DNA of 32,477 bases from an uncultured bacterium (GCA_947073515.1 CAMTMC010000033.1:1-32477); one strand, 5' to 3'; positions 8,163 through 16,462 are shown, counted from the stretch's first letter. Translations and numbers: made by a program. Notes: generated by a model not told the origin, from the letters alone.

Positions 8163-8282
8163 GCCTGTTTCAGATCTCTTTATGCCGTCTAGGCGGCCGG
8201 TTTTCCGCCCTGACCGGGTTAAAAGCCTCGCGGGGCACGCGATCCAATCGACAATCCACACGCGCCGAGACATGAGACAGGC
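8163..8282. repeat. Non-coding element with imperfect terminal inverted repeats (MITE-like)
   Basis: The 16-base ends GCCTGTTTCAGATCTC (8163-8178) and GAGACATGAGACAGGC (8267-8282) are inverted copies matching at 13 of 16 positions, enclosing about 90 bases with no convincing gene. TGAGA occurs directly before the left end (8158-8162) and two bases after the right end (8285-8289), which could be a degraded target duplication or chance. It fills most of the gap between the MATE gene and the next unit. Whether it occurs elsewhere in the genome cannot be seen. Confidence 0.35.
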
Positions 8283-8288
8283 GCTGAG

Positions 8289-8317
8289 AAAAGCGGGCGC
8301 CGCCGGCGCCCGCTTTT
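8289..8317. terminator. Strong hairpin terminator
   Basis: A perfect 13-bp stem, AAAAGCGGGCGCC (8289-8301) with GGCGCCCGCTTTT (8305-8317), and a 3-base loop. A-tract on one side and T-tract on the other allow termination in both directions. It ends the MATE transcript before the next promoter. Confidence 0.85.
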
Positions 8318-8328
8318 GCCGTCCGGCG

Positions 8329-8357
8329 TTGACTTTCCCGCAGGAAGAACCTATAAT
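8329..8357 (+). promoter_or_regulatory. Sigma-A promoter of the zinc-ribbon/ABC unit
   Basis: TTGACT (8329-8334), 17-base spacer, TATAAT (8352-8357). The ATG of the zinc-ribbon gene is about 60 bases downstream, after a GGAGGA ribosome site. Confidence 0.8.
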
Positions 8358-8416
8358 AAAGCTGGTATTTTTTTATCGGAGAGCCGGGAATATCGGGAAG
8401 AGATGGAGGAAGTGTT

Positions 8417-10000
8417 ATGAAGACCTGTCCCAACTGCGGCGAGCGGCTGCCGGACGGCGTGGAGCGCTGCCCAAACTGTCATACAGAGTGGAACAACCCC
8501 CTGGAGGCCCCTGTCCGGAAGGGGCCAAACCGCAAGCTGCTCATCGGCGGCGGCGTCCTGGCCGCTGTGGTGCTGATCGGGGTGGTGGCGGCCTTCGCCC
8601 TTGGGGGCGGGGGGCGGTCCCCGGAGAAGGATTTTATCCGGATTCAGCAGGAGCTGTTTACCGACCGGATGCTGGATGGGCTGGAAAAGGGGCTGGACGT
8701 GCTGGGCTCCGGGAAATTTGACAGCGACCTGACCCTGTACGCCTGGGTGGACGAGCCGGAGCTCAACCGGCTGCTGGAGAATTCCGCCCTCCAGCTGAAA
8801 ATCGACCTGGACCGGGACCGGCTGATTCTGGACGGCCGGATGATTTTCCAGGGCAGCCCGATCCTCAGCGGGGCGCTGACCTACGACAAGGGGCAGGTGG
8901 GCTTCTGCCTGCCGGAGGTGGATGAGCGCTACTATGTGGCCGACCTGTCCAAGGCCTCCAGCGATCTCACGGGGATGGACATAGATCTGAGCAAGCTGGC
9001 CCTGCCGGAGATCTCTGGAAAACAGTGGCGGGCCCTGGCCCAGACCTATCTGGACCTGGTCCACACCGCCGTGACCCGGGACAACGTGAGGCTGGAGCAG
9101 GGCCAGGCCATGGAGTTCCAGCTGCTGGGCGGCGGCTTTACGGGGGATGTATACACCTTCACCCCCGCCGCCGGGGACATTGAGGAGATGCTGGTCAAGC
9201 TGGCCGGCCATCTGCGGACGGACAAGGAGCTGCGTAAGCTGGTGATCGGCCTGATGGTCCCCCAGGCCCTGGAGGCCGCCTTTGGGGAGGAGATATTCGA
9301 CGGGGTGGATCCGGAGGCGGAGCTGGACCGGGCCCTGGTGGAGCTGGCGGATGAGCTGGAGGCTGAGGCCGCCTCCATCGGCCGGGAGGTGGAGGACAGC
9401 GGCTTCACCTGGACCCTGGCCGTGGAGGGCAGGCAGGCGCGGCTGATCCGCATTGAGTCCTACGGGGAAGCCCTGGTCTATGAGCGGGCGGGCAGCGAGG
9501 CCGGCGGCGTGGAGGAGGCCCTCTTTGGCGATGAGGGCGGGCTGATCGAGCCCTTCCTCCGCCACAGCTATGTGAAAGACGGCTCGGTGTCCCGGGGGAC
9601 TGTGACGGTGGACGCCGGGTACGGCGGCTCTATGTCCATGAAGTATGAGATAGACGAGAGCAGGAAGTCCCCCTTCGGCACGCCCTACGGTACCTACAGC
9701 TACAGCTACACGCCCCTGGACATGGCCTATTCGATCCAGGTGGCCGATGGGGTGCAGGGCGGCACCGACCACATCATGACCATAGAGGACTGCGGATACC
9801 TCTTTGACGCCCCCTTTGACACCCTGGCCCTCACCCTCAACGCCACGGAGAAGGGTACCGCCCAGATGCCCGACGGGCCGGTGGTGGATATCACCAATTA
9901 CTCCCAGGATGAGCTGGAGGCCCTGTTTGAGACATTGGGGAACAAGCTGGCCATATCCATGACGATGCTGATGTTCCAGATGATGGGCGCCTATGCCTAA
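8417..10000 (+). CDS. Zinc-ribbon membrane protein of unknown function
   Basis: A 527-residue protein. Residues 4-21 form a zinc ribbon with two CPNC knuckles (Cys4, 7, 18, 21); residues 41-62 are one transmembrane helix (LLIGGGVLAAVVLIGVVAAFAL). The remainder, about 460 residues, should lie outside the membrane: it is rich in acidic residues and beta-type segments, including repeated-strand-like stretches such as RLILDGRMIF and GTYSYSYTPLDMAYSIQV. This layout (cytosolic zinc ribbon, single helix, large outer domain) is common in Firmicutes proteins of envelope or stress systems, but I do not recognise a named family for the outer domain. Its stop overlaps the start of the ABC ATPase gene by 8 bases, so it is translated together with that exporter and may be a partner of it. 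Confidence 0.88.
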   Translation: MKTCPNCGERLPDGVERCPNCHTEWNNPLEAPVRKGPNRKLLIGGGVLAAVVLIGVVAAFALGGGGRSPEKDFIRIQQELFTDRMLDGLEKGLDVLGSGKFDSDLTLYAWVDEPELNRLLENSALQLKIDLDRDRLILDGRMIFQGSPILSGALTYDKGQVGFCLPEVDERYYVADLSKASSDLTGMDIDLSKLALPEISGKQWRALAQTYLDLVHTAVTRDNVRLEQGQAMEFQLLGGGFTGDVYTFTPAAGDIEEMLVKLAGHLRTDKELRKLVIGLMVPQALEAAFGEEIFDGVDPEAELDRALVELADELEAEAASIGREVEDSGFTWTLAVEGRQARLIRIESYGEALVYERAGSEAGGVEEALFGDEGGLIEPFLRHSYVKDGSVSRGTVTVDAGYGGSMSMKYEIDESRKSPFGTPYGTYSYSYTPLDMAYSIQVADGVQGGTDHIMTIEDCGYLFDAPFDTLALTLNATEKGTAQMPDGPVVDITNYSQDELEALFETLGNKLAISMTMLMFQMMGAYA

Positions 10001-10646
10001 GGGGGAGGCGCTGTGCCGCCTGGACGGGGTGGTGAAGGGCTACGGCCCCAATACCCCCGCCGCCCTGGGGCCCATCTCCCTGGAGGTGCACACCGGGGAG
10101 ATCCTGGGGGTTCGGGGGCCCAACGGGGCGGGGAAGAGCACCCTGATGGGGGTGCTGGCCGGGGTGCTCCGGCCGGACAGCGGCGCTGTGGAGTACGGCC
10201 AGGGGGTGCGGGAGTCCATCGGGTATGTGCCCCAGGAGCTGTCTTTGTACAGCACCCTGTCCGGGCTGGACAACCTGCGCTTCTGGGGGGCGGCCTGCGG
10301 CCTGCCCCGGAAGGCCATCGCCGCACGGAGCCGCTGGCTGCTGGAGCGGATGGAGCTGTCCGGCAAGGGCCGCCAGCCGGTGTCCGCCTACTCCGGGGGG
10401 ATGAAGCGCAGGCTCCACCTGGCCTCCGCCCTGATGGTCACCCCCAGGCTGCTGCTGCTGGATGAGCCCACCGTGGGGGCGGACGGCCACTCCGCCCGGC
10501 TGATCCTGGACACCCTGGTCCACCTGCGGGACATGGGGTGCGGGGTGGTGCTCATCAGCCACCAGGCCGGGGAGCTGGAGCGGGTGTGCGGCCGGATCCT
10601 CACCCTGGAGGGGGGCCGCCCCGCTGAGAGGGGCGTGGAACCATGA
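9993..10646 (+). CDS. ABC-2-type transporter ATP-binding protein
   Basis: A 217-residue ATPase of the exporter type. Motifs are complete: Walker A GPNGAGKST (residues 42-50), Q-loop YVPQELSLY, signature YSGGMKRRL, Walker B LLLLDEP and the switch histidine in VLISHQAGE. It ends soon after the core, without the C-terminal extension (~80 residues) many ABC-2 ATPases carry. ATG at 9993 overlaps the preceding stop by 8 bases, and its own stop overlaps the permease start (ATGA), so the three genes are tightly coupled. It would power the double permease encoded next. The cargo is unknown. Confidence 0.93.
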   Translation: MPKGEALCRLDGVVKGYGPNTPAALGPISLEVHTGEILGVRGPNGAGKSTLMGVLAGVLRPDSGAVEYGQGVRESIGYVPQELSLYSTLSGLDNLRFWGAACGLPRKAIAARSRWLLERMELSGKGRQPVSAYSGGMKRRLHLASALMVTPRLLLLDEPTVGADGHSARLILDTLVHLRDMGCGVVLISHQAGELERVCGRILTLEGGRPAERGVEP

Positions 10647-12997
10647 GAGGTCTCCGGGCCACCCTGTACAAGGATTTAAAGCTGTTTTTCACCGGGGCGG
10701 GGGCGCTGGCCCTGATTTTGCCCTTCCTCCTGCTGCTGGCCCTGCGGGCGGGGATGGGGGACCTGTCCAAGGGGGCGTACGTCCAGCCCTTCCCCATCGG
10801 GGTCCGGGATCTGGACAACACCATCATGTCCAGGTCCCTGCTGTCCCAGATGGGGGAGATTGAGCTGTTCTCCCGGATCATCCGCCTGGAGGAGGGGGAG
10901 CCGGACAGCGCCGCCCTGGAACAGGGGGCGGCGGCGGTGGTGACCGTCCCCAAGGACTTCTTTTTCGACCTGTACTCCATGGAGGACTGCCCGGTGGATC
11001 TCACCCTCAACGGGGAGACCCCCCTGGAGGCCAGCCTGTTTGAGGGGATTTTTACCTCCGTCATGGAGATCATCCGGGCGGACCAGGCCGCCGGGGCGGG
11101 GCTGTACCGGTTTTGCTACGGGGAGCTGACCCCGGAGCTGGAACAGGAGCTGTACGCTGGGACCTCGGAGCAATTAATCTTCGACGCCCTGGGCCGGCAG
11201 ACGGTATTTGACACCGGGGCGGGGCGGGCCGACGTACAGGGGGCGCTGGAGCGCCGCCTGCTGGCCTGCGCTTTGTCGGTGCTGGCGATGTTCTCCGCCC
11301 TGGCGGCGGTGAAGACCCTGCCGGAGGAGCTGGCCCTGGGGGTGCTGCCCCGGTTCCGAGGGGTGGGCGGCTCGGCGGCCGCCTTCGCCCTGTCCAAGCT
11401 TTTGACCGCCGGACTGCTTGCCCTGCCCACCCTGGCGCTGGCCCTGGCGGTCTTCCAGCCGCCCCAGCCCGAGGCGGTGATCCTGCTTGCCCTGCTGCTG
11501 CTGGCGGGAGCCTTCGGGCTGCTGCTGGCTCTGGCGGCCTGGGCGGGGAGCGCCGGGGCGGCCCAGCGGTGGGGAAACCTGTTCCTGCTGGCCTCCCTGG
11601 TGCTGGGAGGCACCCTGTGGCCCCGGCATCTGCTGCCCGCCCCCCTGCCGGCGCTGGGGAAGCTCACCCTGCCCTATTACGCCGCCCTGGGGCTGGAGGG
11701 GGCCCGGGCGGGGCTGTCCGCCGGCCAGCTGCTGGCCCTGGCGTGGCCGTTGGCCCTGATGGGCCTGGCCGGAGGGGCGCTGGCCCTCCCGGGGCTGGGA
11801 CGGCGGCGGGGCCAGGACCGGGAGGAGGCCGCTGGACGGGAGGCTGCGCCCGCCCTCCAGGCCGGGGAGGCGGGCTCCACTGGCCGGGTGTCCCGGCTGG
11901 CGGATATGGCCGTCGTGAAATTCCGGGCCATGGCCGGGGGGAGGGCCGGACTGGCCGCCCTGCTGGCTGTGGGCCTGCTGTGCGGCATGGCGGCCCAGTC
12001 CAACCGGACAGGCGGGGCCGGCGCCCTGGCCTTGGGCCTGTGCGATTTGGATGGGAGCCCCCTGTCCCGGGAGCTGGCCGCCGCCCTGGAGGGCCGGGCG
12101 GGGCTGGAGGTGATCCCCTTCTCCCGGGCGGAGGAGGGGGAGCGGGCCATGCTCCTGGGGGAGATGGAGGGCCTGCTGGTCATCGGGCCGGGCTACGCCT
12201 CCGCCCTGGAAGGGGAGGGGCGGACACCCCTGTCCTACACCGGGGCCGCCTCCGCCCTGTCTGCCCAGGGGGCCCGGGAGCTGGTGGCCGGGCAGGTGTC
12301 CGCCCAGCGGGCCCGCCTGCGGGCCGCAAATGAGGCCGGGGAGCGGCTGGGCCGGCCCCTGAACGAGGGGGAACGGGCCGCTCTTATGGAGGAAATTGAC
12401 CGGGTGGAGGCCGAAATGCCCCCGCTGTTCCACGTCAGCACCGCCGGCGGGGCGGTCCCGGCGGAGCCCTTCGCTCCCAGCCCCATGGGGTTCGCCGCCC
12501 TGGCGGCGCTGTTCACCCTGTTCACCGCCGCCCCCTGGACCGGGAGCGGCGATGGCAGGCGGGCGGAGCGGCGGCTGTCCGGGCTTCCGGGAGGGCTGGT
12601 GTTGTCCTACGGCAGCGACTGCCTGGCCCTCGCCGGGCTGGGGCTGATGACCGCCCTGGCCGTCCTCCTGCCCGGCGGGCCGGGACAGCTGGCCATGCTG
12701 CCCGCCGCCGTTGGCTGCGCCTTCACCTGCGCCGCCCTGGCCCTGGCGGTCACCCGGTTTTCCGCCCAGGAGGGCCGGGTGGATGGGCTGGCGCCCTTTT
12801 TGGCGCTGATCCTGTGCCTGCTGGGCGGGTGCTTTTTGGATGTGAGACAGCTCTCACCCGGGTTGGCGGCCCTGGCGCTGGCCACCCCGCCGGGGCTGGC
12901 ACTGGCCGCCGGGGAGGGCAGCCTGGCCGCCTGGGCCGGGTTGGTTGGAGAAGGCGTGTTGTTCCTGCTCCTGGGACGGCCCGGGCGGAGGGGTTGA
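10643..12997 (+). CDS. Tandem (fused) ABC-2 permease
   Basis: A 784-residue protein made of two ABC-2 permease units in one chain. Unit one (about 1-390): membrane helix near 18-35, outer domain with PIGVRDLDN..MSRSLL at 52-67, then about six helices. Unit two (about 410-784): helix near 434-452, outer domain with ALGLCDLDG..LSRELA around 463-478, then further helices. The DLD motifs lie at residues 56 and 468, so the units are offset by about 412 residues. They are joined by a charged, Gly/Ala-rich linker (RRRGQDREEAAGREAAPALQ). ABC-2 permeases are normally single units of ~370-400 residues that dimerise; this fusion makes the dimer in one polypeptide. GC content is very high. ATGA overlap with the ATPase gene shows translational coupling. 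Confidence 0.88.
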   Translation: MRGLRATLYKDLKLFFTGAGALALILPFLLLLALRAGMGDLSKGAYVQPFPIGVRDLDNTIMSRSLLSQMGEIELFSRIIRLEEGEPDSAALEQGAAAVVTVPKDFFFDLYSMEDCPVDLTLNGETPLEASLFEGIFTSVMEIIRADQAAGAGLYRFCYGELTPELEQELYAGTSEQLIFDALGRQTVFDTGAGRADVQGALERRLLACALSVLAMFSALAAVKTLPEELALGVLPRFRGVGGSAAAFALSKLLTAGLLALPTLALALAVFQPPQPEAVILLALLLLAGAFGLLLALAAWAGSAGAAQRWGNLFLLASLVLGGTLWPRHLLPAPLPALGKLTLPYYAALGLEGARAGLSAGQLLALAWPLALMGLAGGALALPGLGRRRGQDREEAAGREAAPALQAGEAGSTGRVSRLADMAVVKFRAMAGGRAGLAALLAVGLLCGMAAQSNRTGGAGALALGLCDLDGSPLSRELAAALEGRAGLEVIPFSRAEEGERAMLLGEMEGLLVIGPGYASALEGEGRTPLSYTGAASALSAQGARELVAGQVSAQRARLRAANEAGERLGRPLNEGERAALMEEIDRVEAEMPPLFHVSTAGGAVPAEPFAPSPMGFAALAALFTLFTAAPWTGSGDGRRAERRLSGLPGGLVLSYGSDCLALAGLGLMTALAVLLPGGPGQLAMLPAAVGCAFTCAALALAVTRFSAQEGRVDGLAPFLALILCLLGGCFLDVRQLSPGLAALALATPPGLALAAGEGSLAAWAGLVGEGVLFLLLGRPGRRG

Positions 12998-13024
12998 GCG
13001 TATCCCCTGGAAGAAAACAGGAAA

Positions 13025-13075
13025 CTCCCCCGGAGGGGGCGCTCCCCCCTCCGGGAGCGGGTTTAGATTTTTTGT
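13025..13075 (+). terminator. Terminator after the tandem permease gene
   Basis: Stem CTCCCCCGGAGGGGG with CCCCCCTCCGGGAG (13025-13056, one bulge), then GCGGGTTTAGATTTTTTG. Ends the zinc-ribbon/ABC transcript. Confidence 0.8.
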
Positions 13076-13107
13076 AATTTAATTCGCTAGCATTCTAAAA
13101 TTTTCAC

Positions 13108-13136
13108 TTGACAATGAGGTATCGCTATTTTATACT
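13108..13136 (+). promoter_or_regulatory. Sigma-A promoter of the GntR gene
   Basis: TTGACA (13108-13113), 17-base spacer, TATACT (13131-13136), about 30 bases before the GTG start at 13166. Only a half-match (ATTCTA at 13092-13097) to the downstream operator is present, so strong autorepression is not obvious. Confidence 0.8.
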
Positions 13137-13165
13137 AAAACCTATCTCAAAGCGAGGATGAAGTT

Positions 13166-13852
13166 GTGAAGAAAACAAATATCAACGGGATTCTCCCCCT
13201 GGGGCGGCAGCCGCTCAGTCAAAAGATTTACGAGAGCCTGAAGCAGCTGATCCTGGAGGGGGACATACCTCCCGGCTCGAAGCTGAACGAGACCCAGGTG
13301 GCGGAGCGGATGAACACCAGCACCACCCCGGTGCGGGAGGCCTTCCGCCTGTTGGCCTCGGAGGGGCTGGTGAAGATCGAGCCCTGGAAGGGGGTTGTGG
13401 TGCAGGAGTACAGCACGGATGAGATCCTGGAGGTCTTCCAGTGCCGCCAGGTGCTGGAGACGCTGGCCCTGGATCTGACCATCTCCCGGATGGAGCGGCT
13501 GCCCAACCGGGAGGAGGAGCTGCGGCGGATTGAGGAGGATATCGCCCTGTCCGAAGGGGAGGACGCCTACTCCGGCTTTGTGGGCCGGAACTCTGGAATC
13601 CACAACTTCTGGATCAAGGGGTCGGGCAACCGGAGGCTGTTGCTGCTGATGGAGAACCTGAACGATGTACTGCTTCATGACCGGAATATGTCGGCTATGG
13701 ACGAGAAACGCAGGGAGGAGATTATTGCCGAGCACCGGGAGATTTTTCGGGCGGTACGGGTTCTGGATCGGGAGGGGGCCCGGGCGGCGCTGACCCGGCA
13801 CATGGAAAATGGGTATCAATACAGCTTGAAAATCCGGAATCAGGAGGACTAA
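13166..13852 (+). CDS. GntR-family regulator, FadR/FCD type
   Basis: A 228-residue regulator. The winged helix-turn-helix spans about residues 13-78 (PLSQKIYESLKQLILEGDIPPGSKL, then VAERMNTSTTPVREAFRLLASEGLV). The C-terminal all-helical FCD domain (about 88-215) has histidines typical of the FCD metal site: His in GIHNFWIKGSGN, His in AEHREIF and His in LTRHMENG. Start is GTG at 13166 after GAGGATGA; no better start is near. It has its own promoter and precedes a large peptide-use operon whose promoter carries the palindrome ATTCTATAGAAT, a shape typical of GntR/FCD operators. It is therefore the likely repressor of that operon, with an amino acid, dipeptide or small acid as probable ligand (inference). 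Confidence 0.93.
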   Translation: MKKTNINGILPLGRQPLSQKIYESLKQLILEGDIPPGSKLNETQVAERMNTSTTPVREAFRLLASEGLVKIEPWKGVVVQEYSTDEILEVFQCRQVLETLALDLTISRMERLPNREEELRRIEEDIALSEGEDAYSGFVGRNSGIHNFWIKGSGNRRLLLLMENLNDVLLHDRNMSAMDEKRREEIIAEHREIFRAVRVLDREGARAALTRHMENGYQYSLKIRNQED

Positions 13853-13883
13853 GGAAGAAGGCCCTTTGAGAACAGGGAAAAAT

Positions 13884-13912
13884 TTGAACAAAAATTCTAT
13901 AGAATATATAAT
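13884..13912 (+). promoter_or_regulatory. Promoter of the peptide-use operon
   Basis: TTGAAC (13884-13889), 17-base spacer, TATAAT (13907-13912). The spacer contains the operator palindrome ATTCTATAGAAT (13894-13905), so a bound repressor would cover the promoter core. Confidence 0.8.
13894..13905. promoter_or_regulatory. GntR-type operator, copy 1
   Basis: Perfect 12-bp palindrome ATTCTATAGAAT between the -35 and -10 of the peptide-use operon. An identical copy occurs 69 bases downstream. Binding by the adjacent GntR/FCD protein is inferred from position and symmetry. Confidence 0.78.
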
Positions 13913-13962
13913 TTTGGGGTCCTGATGACAGCGTCTGGAGAGCGGGGTATGTTTTCCAGGAA

Positions 13963-13974
13963 ATTCTATAGAAT
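13963..13974. promoter_or_regulatory. GntR-type operator, copy 2
   Basis: Second perfect ATTCTATAGAAT, flanked like the first by A-rich sequence (GAA before, ACA after), in the untranslated leader just ahead of the ribosome site of the first peptidase gene. Could act as a roadblock or support looping with copy 1. Confidence 0.75.
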
Positions 13975-14001
13975 ACAGAAAAAAGAAAGGATGTGTCGCG
14001 C

Positions 14002-14976
14002 ATGGCATGGGAGATGGAGAAGGGCGCCAGGACAGTGGTGAACAAATGCGCCGGGGTGCGGACCGGTGAGCAGGTGCTGATTGTGTCGGAAGAATCCAAG
14101 CGGAGCATCGCGGAGTGTCTGGCCAAGGTGGCGGCGGAAGCGGGAGGCGAGCCGGCCATCGTCACCATGGTCCCCCGGGAGCGGGACGGCCAGGAGCCCC
14201 CCGCCATGATCGCCGCCGCCATGGGACAGGCGGACGTGTTCCTGTGCGTGGTGGGGAAGTCCATTACCCACACCCGGGCGGTGAAGGAGGCCGTGGCCGG
14301 AGGGGCCCGGGGGCTGGTGCTCACCCAGTTTTCAGAGGAGATGATGGATCACGGGGGGATTGAGGCCGATTTCCCCGCCATCGCCCCCATCTGCAAGGCC
14401 CTGGCGAAAAAGCTGGAAAACGCCAAGGTGGTTCACTTGACCACCCCTCACGGCACGGATCTCACCTACTCGGCGGAGGGGAGGCGGGGAAACGCCCTGT
14501 ACGGCGTGGTGGAAAAGGGGCAGTTCTCCACCATCCCCACCATTGAGGCCAATGTCTCCCCCCTGGAGGGGACGGCCAACGGCACCATTGTGGCGGACGC
14601 CAGCGTCCCTTACATCGGCATCGGGGTGCTGGAGGAGCCGGTGATGTGCCAGGTGCGGGACGGGCGGATTATCTCCATGGAGGGGGGGCGCCAGGCCCAG
14701 ATGCTGAAGGCGGACCTGGACAGCAAAAACGACCCCAACGTGTACAACGTGGCGGAGATGGGGGTAGGGATGAACCCCAAATGCCGTTTCTGCGGCTTTA
14801 TGCTGGAGGACGAGGGGGTGCGGGGTTCGGTCCACATCGGGATCGGCACCAGCATTACCCTGGGCGGGGTGGTGAAGGCGGCCTGCCACTACGACCTCAT
14901 CATGACGGGCGCCACAGTAGTGGCCGACGGTGTGGAGCTGCTGCGGGACGGCGAGATTTTAGAGGGAAATTTATAG
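14002..14976 (+). CDS. M29-like aminopeptidase (AmpS/NicX-like fold)
   Basis: A 324-residue protein resembling the metal-dependent M29 leucyl aminopeptidase group (COG2309-like), shorter than AmpS/PepS (~410) and closer in size to the 2,5-dihydroxypyridine dioxygenase branch. Features: N-terminal KCAGVRTGEQVLIV with Rossmann-like strands, central HGTDLTYS, and the C-terminal metal-region signature AEMGVGMNPKCRF followed by VHIGIGTSITLGG, with Glu and His as candidate ligands. Start ATG at 14002 fits the AAAGAAAGG ribosome site; the GTG at 13993 is only two bases from it. It is the first gene of the operon with two M17 aminopeptidases and an oligopeptide importer, so removal of N-terminal residues from imported peptides is the likely role. 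The exact reaction remains uncertain because this branch also includes non-peptidase enzymes. Confidence 0.82.
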   Translation: MAWEMEKGARTVVNKCAGVRTGEQVLIVSEESKRSIAECLAKVAAEAGGEPAIVTMVPRERDGQEPPAMIAAAMGQADVFLCVVGKSITHTRAVKEAVAGGARGLVLTQFSEEMMDHGGIEADFPAIAPICKALAKKLENAKVVHLTTPHGTDLTYSAEGRRGNALYGVVEKGQFSTIPTIEANVSPLEGTANGTIVADASVPYIGIGVLEEPVMCQVRDGRIISMEGGRQAQMLKADLDSKNDPNVYNVAEMGVGMNPKCRFCGFMLEDEGVRGSVHIGIGTSITLGGVVKAACHYDLIMTGATVVADGVELLRDGEILEGNL

Positions 14977-14997
14977 AGATAGAGAGGAGAACATGAC

Positions 14998-16431
14998 ATG
15001 GAACTGCTGTTGAACGGGAAGGCCGCCGGGGCGGCCCAGGTGGTTTTCTGCTGGGGGGAGCCCTGTCCCCCGCCCTATGGGGAGCAGGTGGAGCGGCTGA
15101 TCTCCGCCGGCCGGTTCCGCCCCCAGGAGGGACAGGTCAAGGCCCTGGAGACGGAGGACGGCCTGCTGATCCTGGCGGGAAAGCCGGAGAAGGAGGACGC
15201 GCGCCTGGTAAAACAGCTGTTGGGCCGGGCGGTCCGGCTGGCCCGGGAGGAGCGGGCCGGGACGCTGGAAATCGACCTGGACAGCTGGCCCGGGGAGATG
15301 GCCGGTGCGGAGCTGGTCCGGGCCGCCGCCATCGCCGCCTGGGAGGGGAACTATGTCTTTGACCGCTACCGCTCCAAGGACGACCCCGGACTGGAGCGGG
15401 TCTCCATCAAGCGGAGCGGGGAGGGGCTGGAGCGGGCCTTCCAGGAGGGGGACCGGCTGGGCCGCAATGTAGCCGAGGCCCGGGATACCATCAACCGCAC
15501 CTCTCGGGATATGACCCCCGAGACTATGGCCGGCTGGGTGCTGGAGCTGGCCAAGGACGGCCCCTACGAGGTGGAGATCCTGGACGAGGAGGCCCTCCGG
15601 GCGGCGGGGGCGGTGGCCATGCTCAGCGTGTCCGCCGGGGCCCACAACCCGCCCCGCATGGCGGTGCTTCGCTACAGAGGGAACCCGGAACACCCTGACG
15701 ACGTGACCGGGGTGCTGGGGAAGGGCCTTACCTACGACAGCGGCGGGCTGTCCCTCAAGACCAAAAAGGGCATGATTACCATGCACCACGACATGAGCGG
15801 CGCCGCCGTCACAGCGGCCGCCTTCGACGCCGCCGCCCGGATGGGGCTGCCGGTGAACCTGACGGCGGTGCTGCCCATGTGTGAGAATATGCTTGCCCCG
15901 CAGGGGTACCGGCCCGGGGACGTGATCGGTACCATGGACGGCAAGACAGTGCTGGTCACCAGCACCGACGCCGAGGGGCGGCTGGTACTGGCCGACGCCT
16001 TGACCTGGGCCATCCGGAAGGAGGGGGCCAAGCGCCTGGTGGACATCGCCACCCTCACCGGCGGGGCGGTGGCCGCCTTCGGCCCCCTGATCCACGCCGT
16101 GGCGGTGGAGGACACGGAACTGATACGGGCGGTCCAAGAGGCCTCTGATACCAGCGGGGAGCCGGTGTGGCGGATGCCCATGCTGGCCGACTACAAGAGC
16201 TATCTGAAGGCGGAGCACGCGGATCTGGCCAACTCCTCCGGGGGGGCGGGGCCGTCCATGATTAACGGGGCGATGTTCCTCCGGGAGTTTACCCAGTCGC
16301 TGCCCTGGCTGCACATCGACTGCGCGGGACCCAGCTGGACCGAGAAAACCGACGGCTGCCGCTTCTGGGGCGCCACAGGGGCGGGCACGGCGCTGCTGTT
16401 CGAGCTGTTCCGTCAGCTGGCGGAGAAATAG
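14998..16431 (+). CDS. M17-family leucyl aminopeptidase (first copy)
   Basis: A 477-residue cytosolic enzyme that cleaves N-terminal residues from peptides with two metal ions. The N-terminal domain (to ~150) is divergent; the catalytic domain carries GKGLTYDSGGLSLK (metal-binding Lys and Asp, catalytic Lys), HHDMSGAA (metal-binding Asp) and STDAEGRLVLADAL (Asp, Glu and the active-site Arg). All catalytic residues known from PepA are present. The usual MK before x-DM is MH here. Start ATG at 14998 after GAGAGGAGA, 21 bases behind the M29-like gene. Second gene of the peptide-use operon; a second, clearly distinct M17 gene ends the operon, suggesting two substrate ranges. Confidence 0.93.
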   Translation: MELLLNGKAAGAAQVVFCWGEPCPPPYGEQVERLISAGRFRPQEGQVKALETEDGLLILAGKPEKEDARLVKQLLGRAVRLAREERAGTLEIDLDSWPGEMAGAELVRAAAIAAWEGNYVFDRYRSKDDPGLERVSIKRSGEGLERAFQEGDRLGRNVAEARDTINRTSRDMTPETMAGWVLELAKDGPYEVEILDEEALRAAGAVAMLSVSAGAHNPPRMAVLRYRGNPEHPDDVTGVLGKGLTYDSGGLSLKTKKGMITMHHDMSGAAVTAAAFDAAARMGLPVNLTAVLPMCENMLAPQGYRPGDVIGTMDGKTVLVTSTDAEGRLVLADALTWAIRKEGAKRLVDIATLTGGAVAAFGPLIHAVAVEDTELIRAVQEASDTSGEPVWRMPMLADYKSYLKAEHADLANSSGGAGPSMINGAMFLREFTQSLPWLHIDCAGPSWTEKTDGCRFWGATGAGTALLFELFRQLAEK

Positions 16432-16462
16432 TCAGATGAACTACGGAATTGGAGGTAATACT

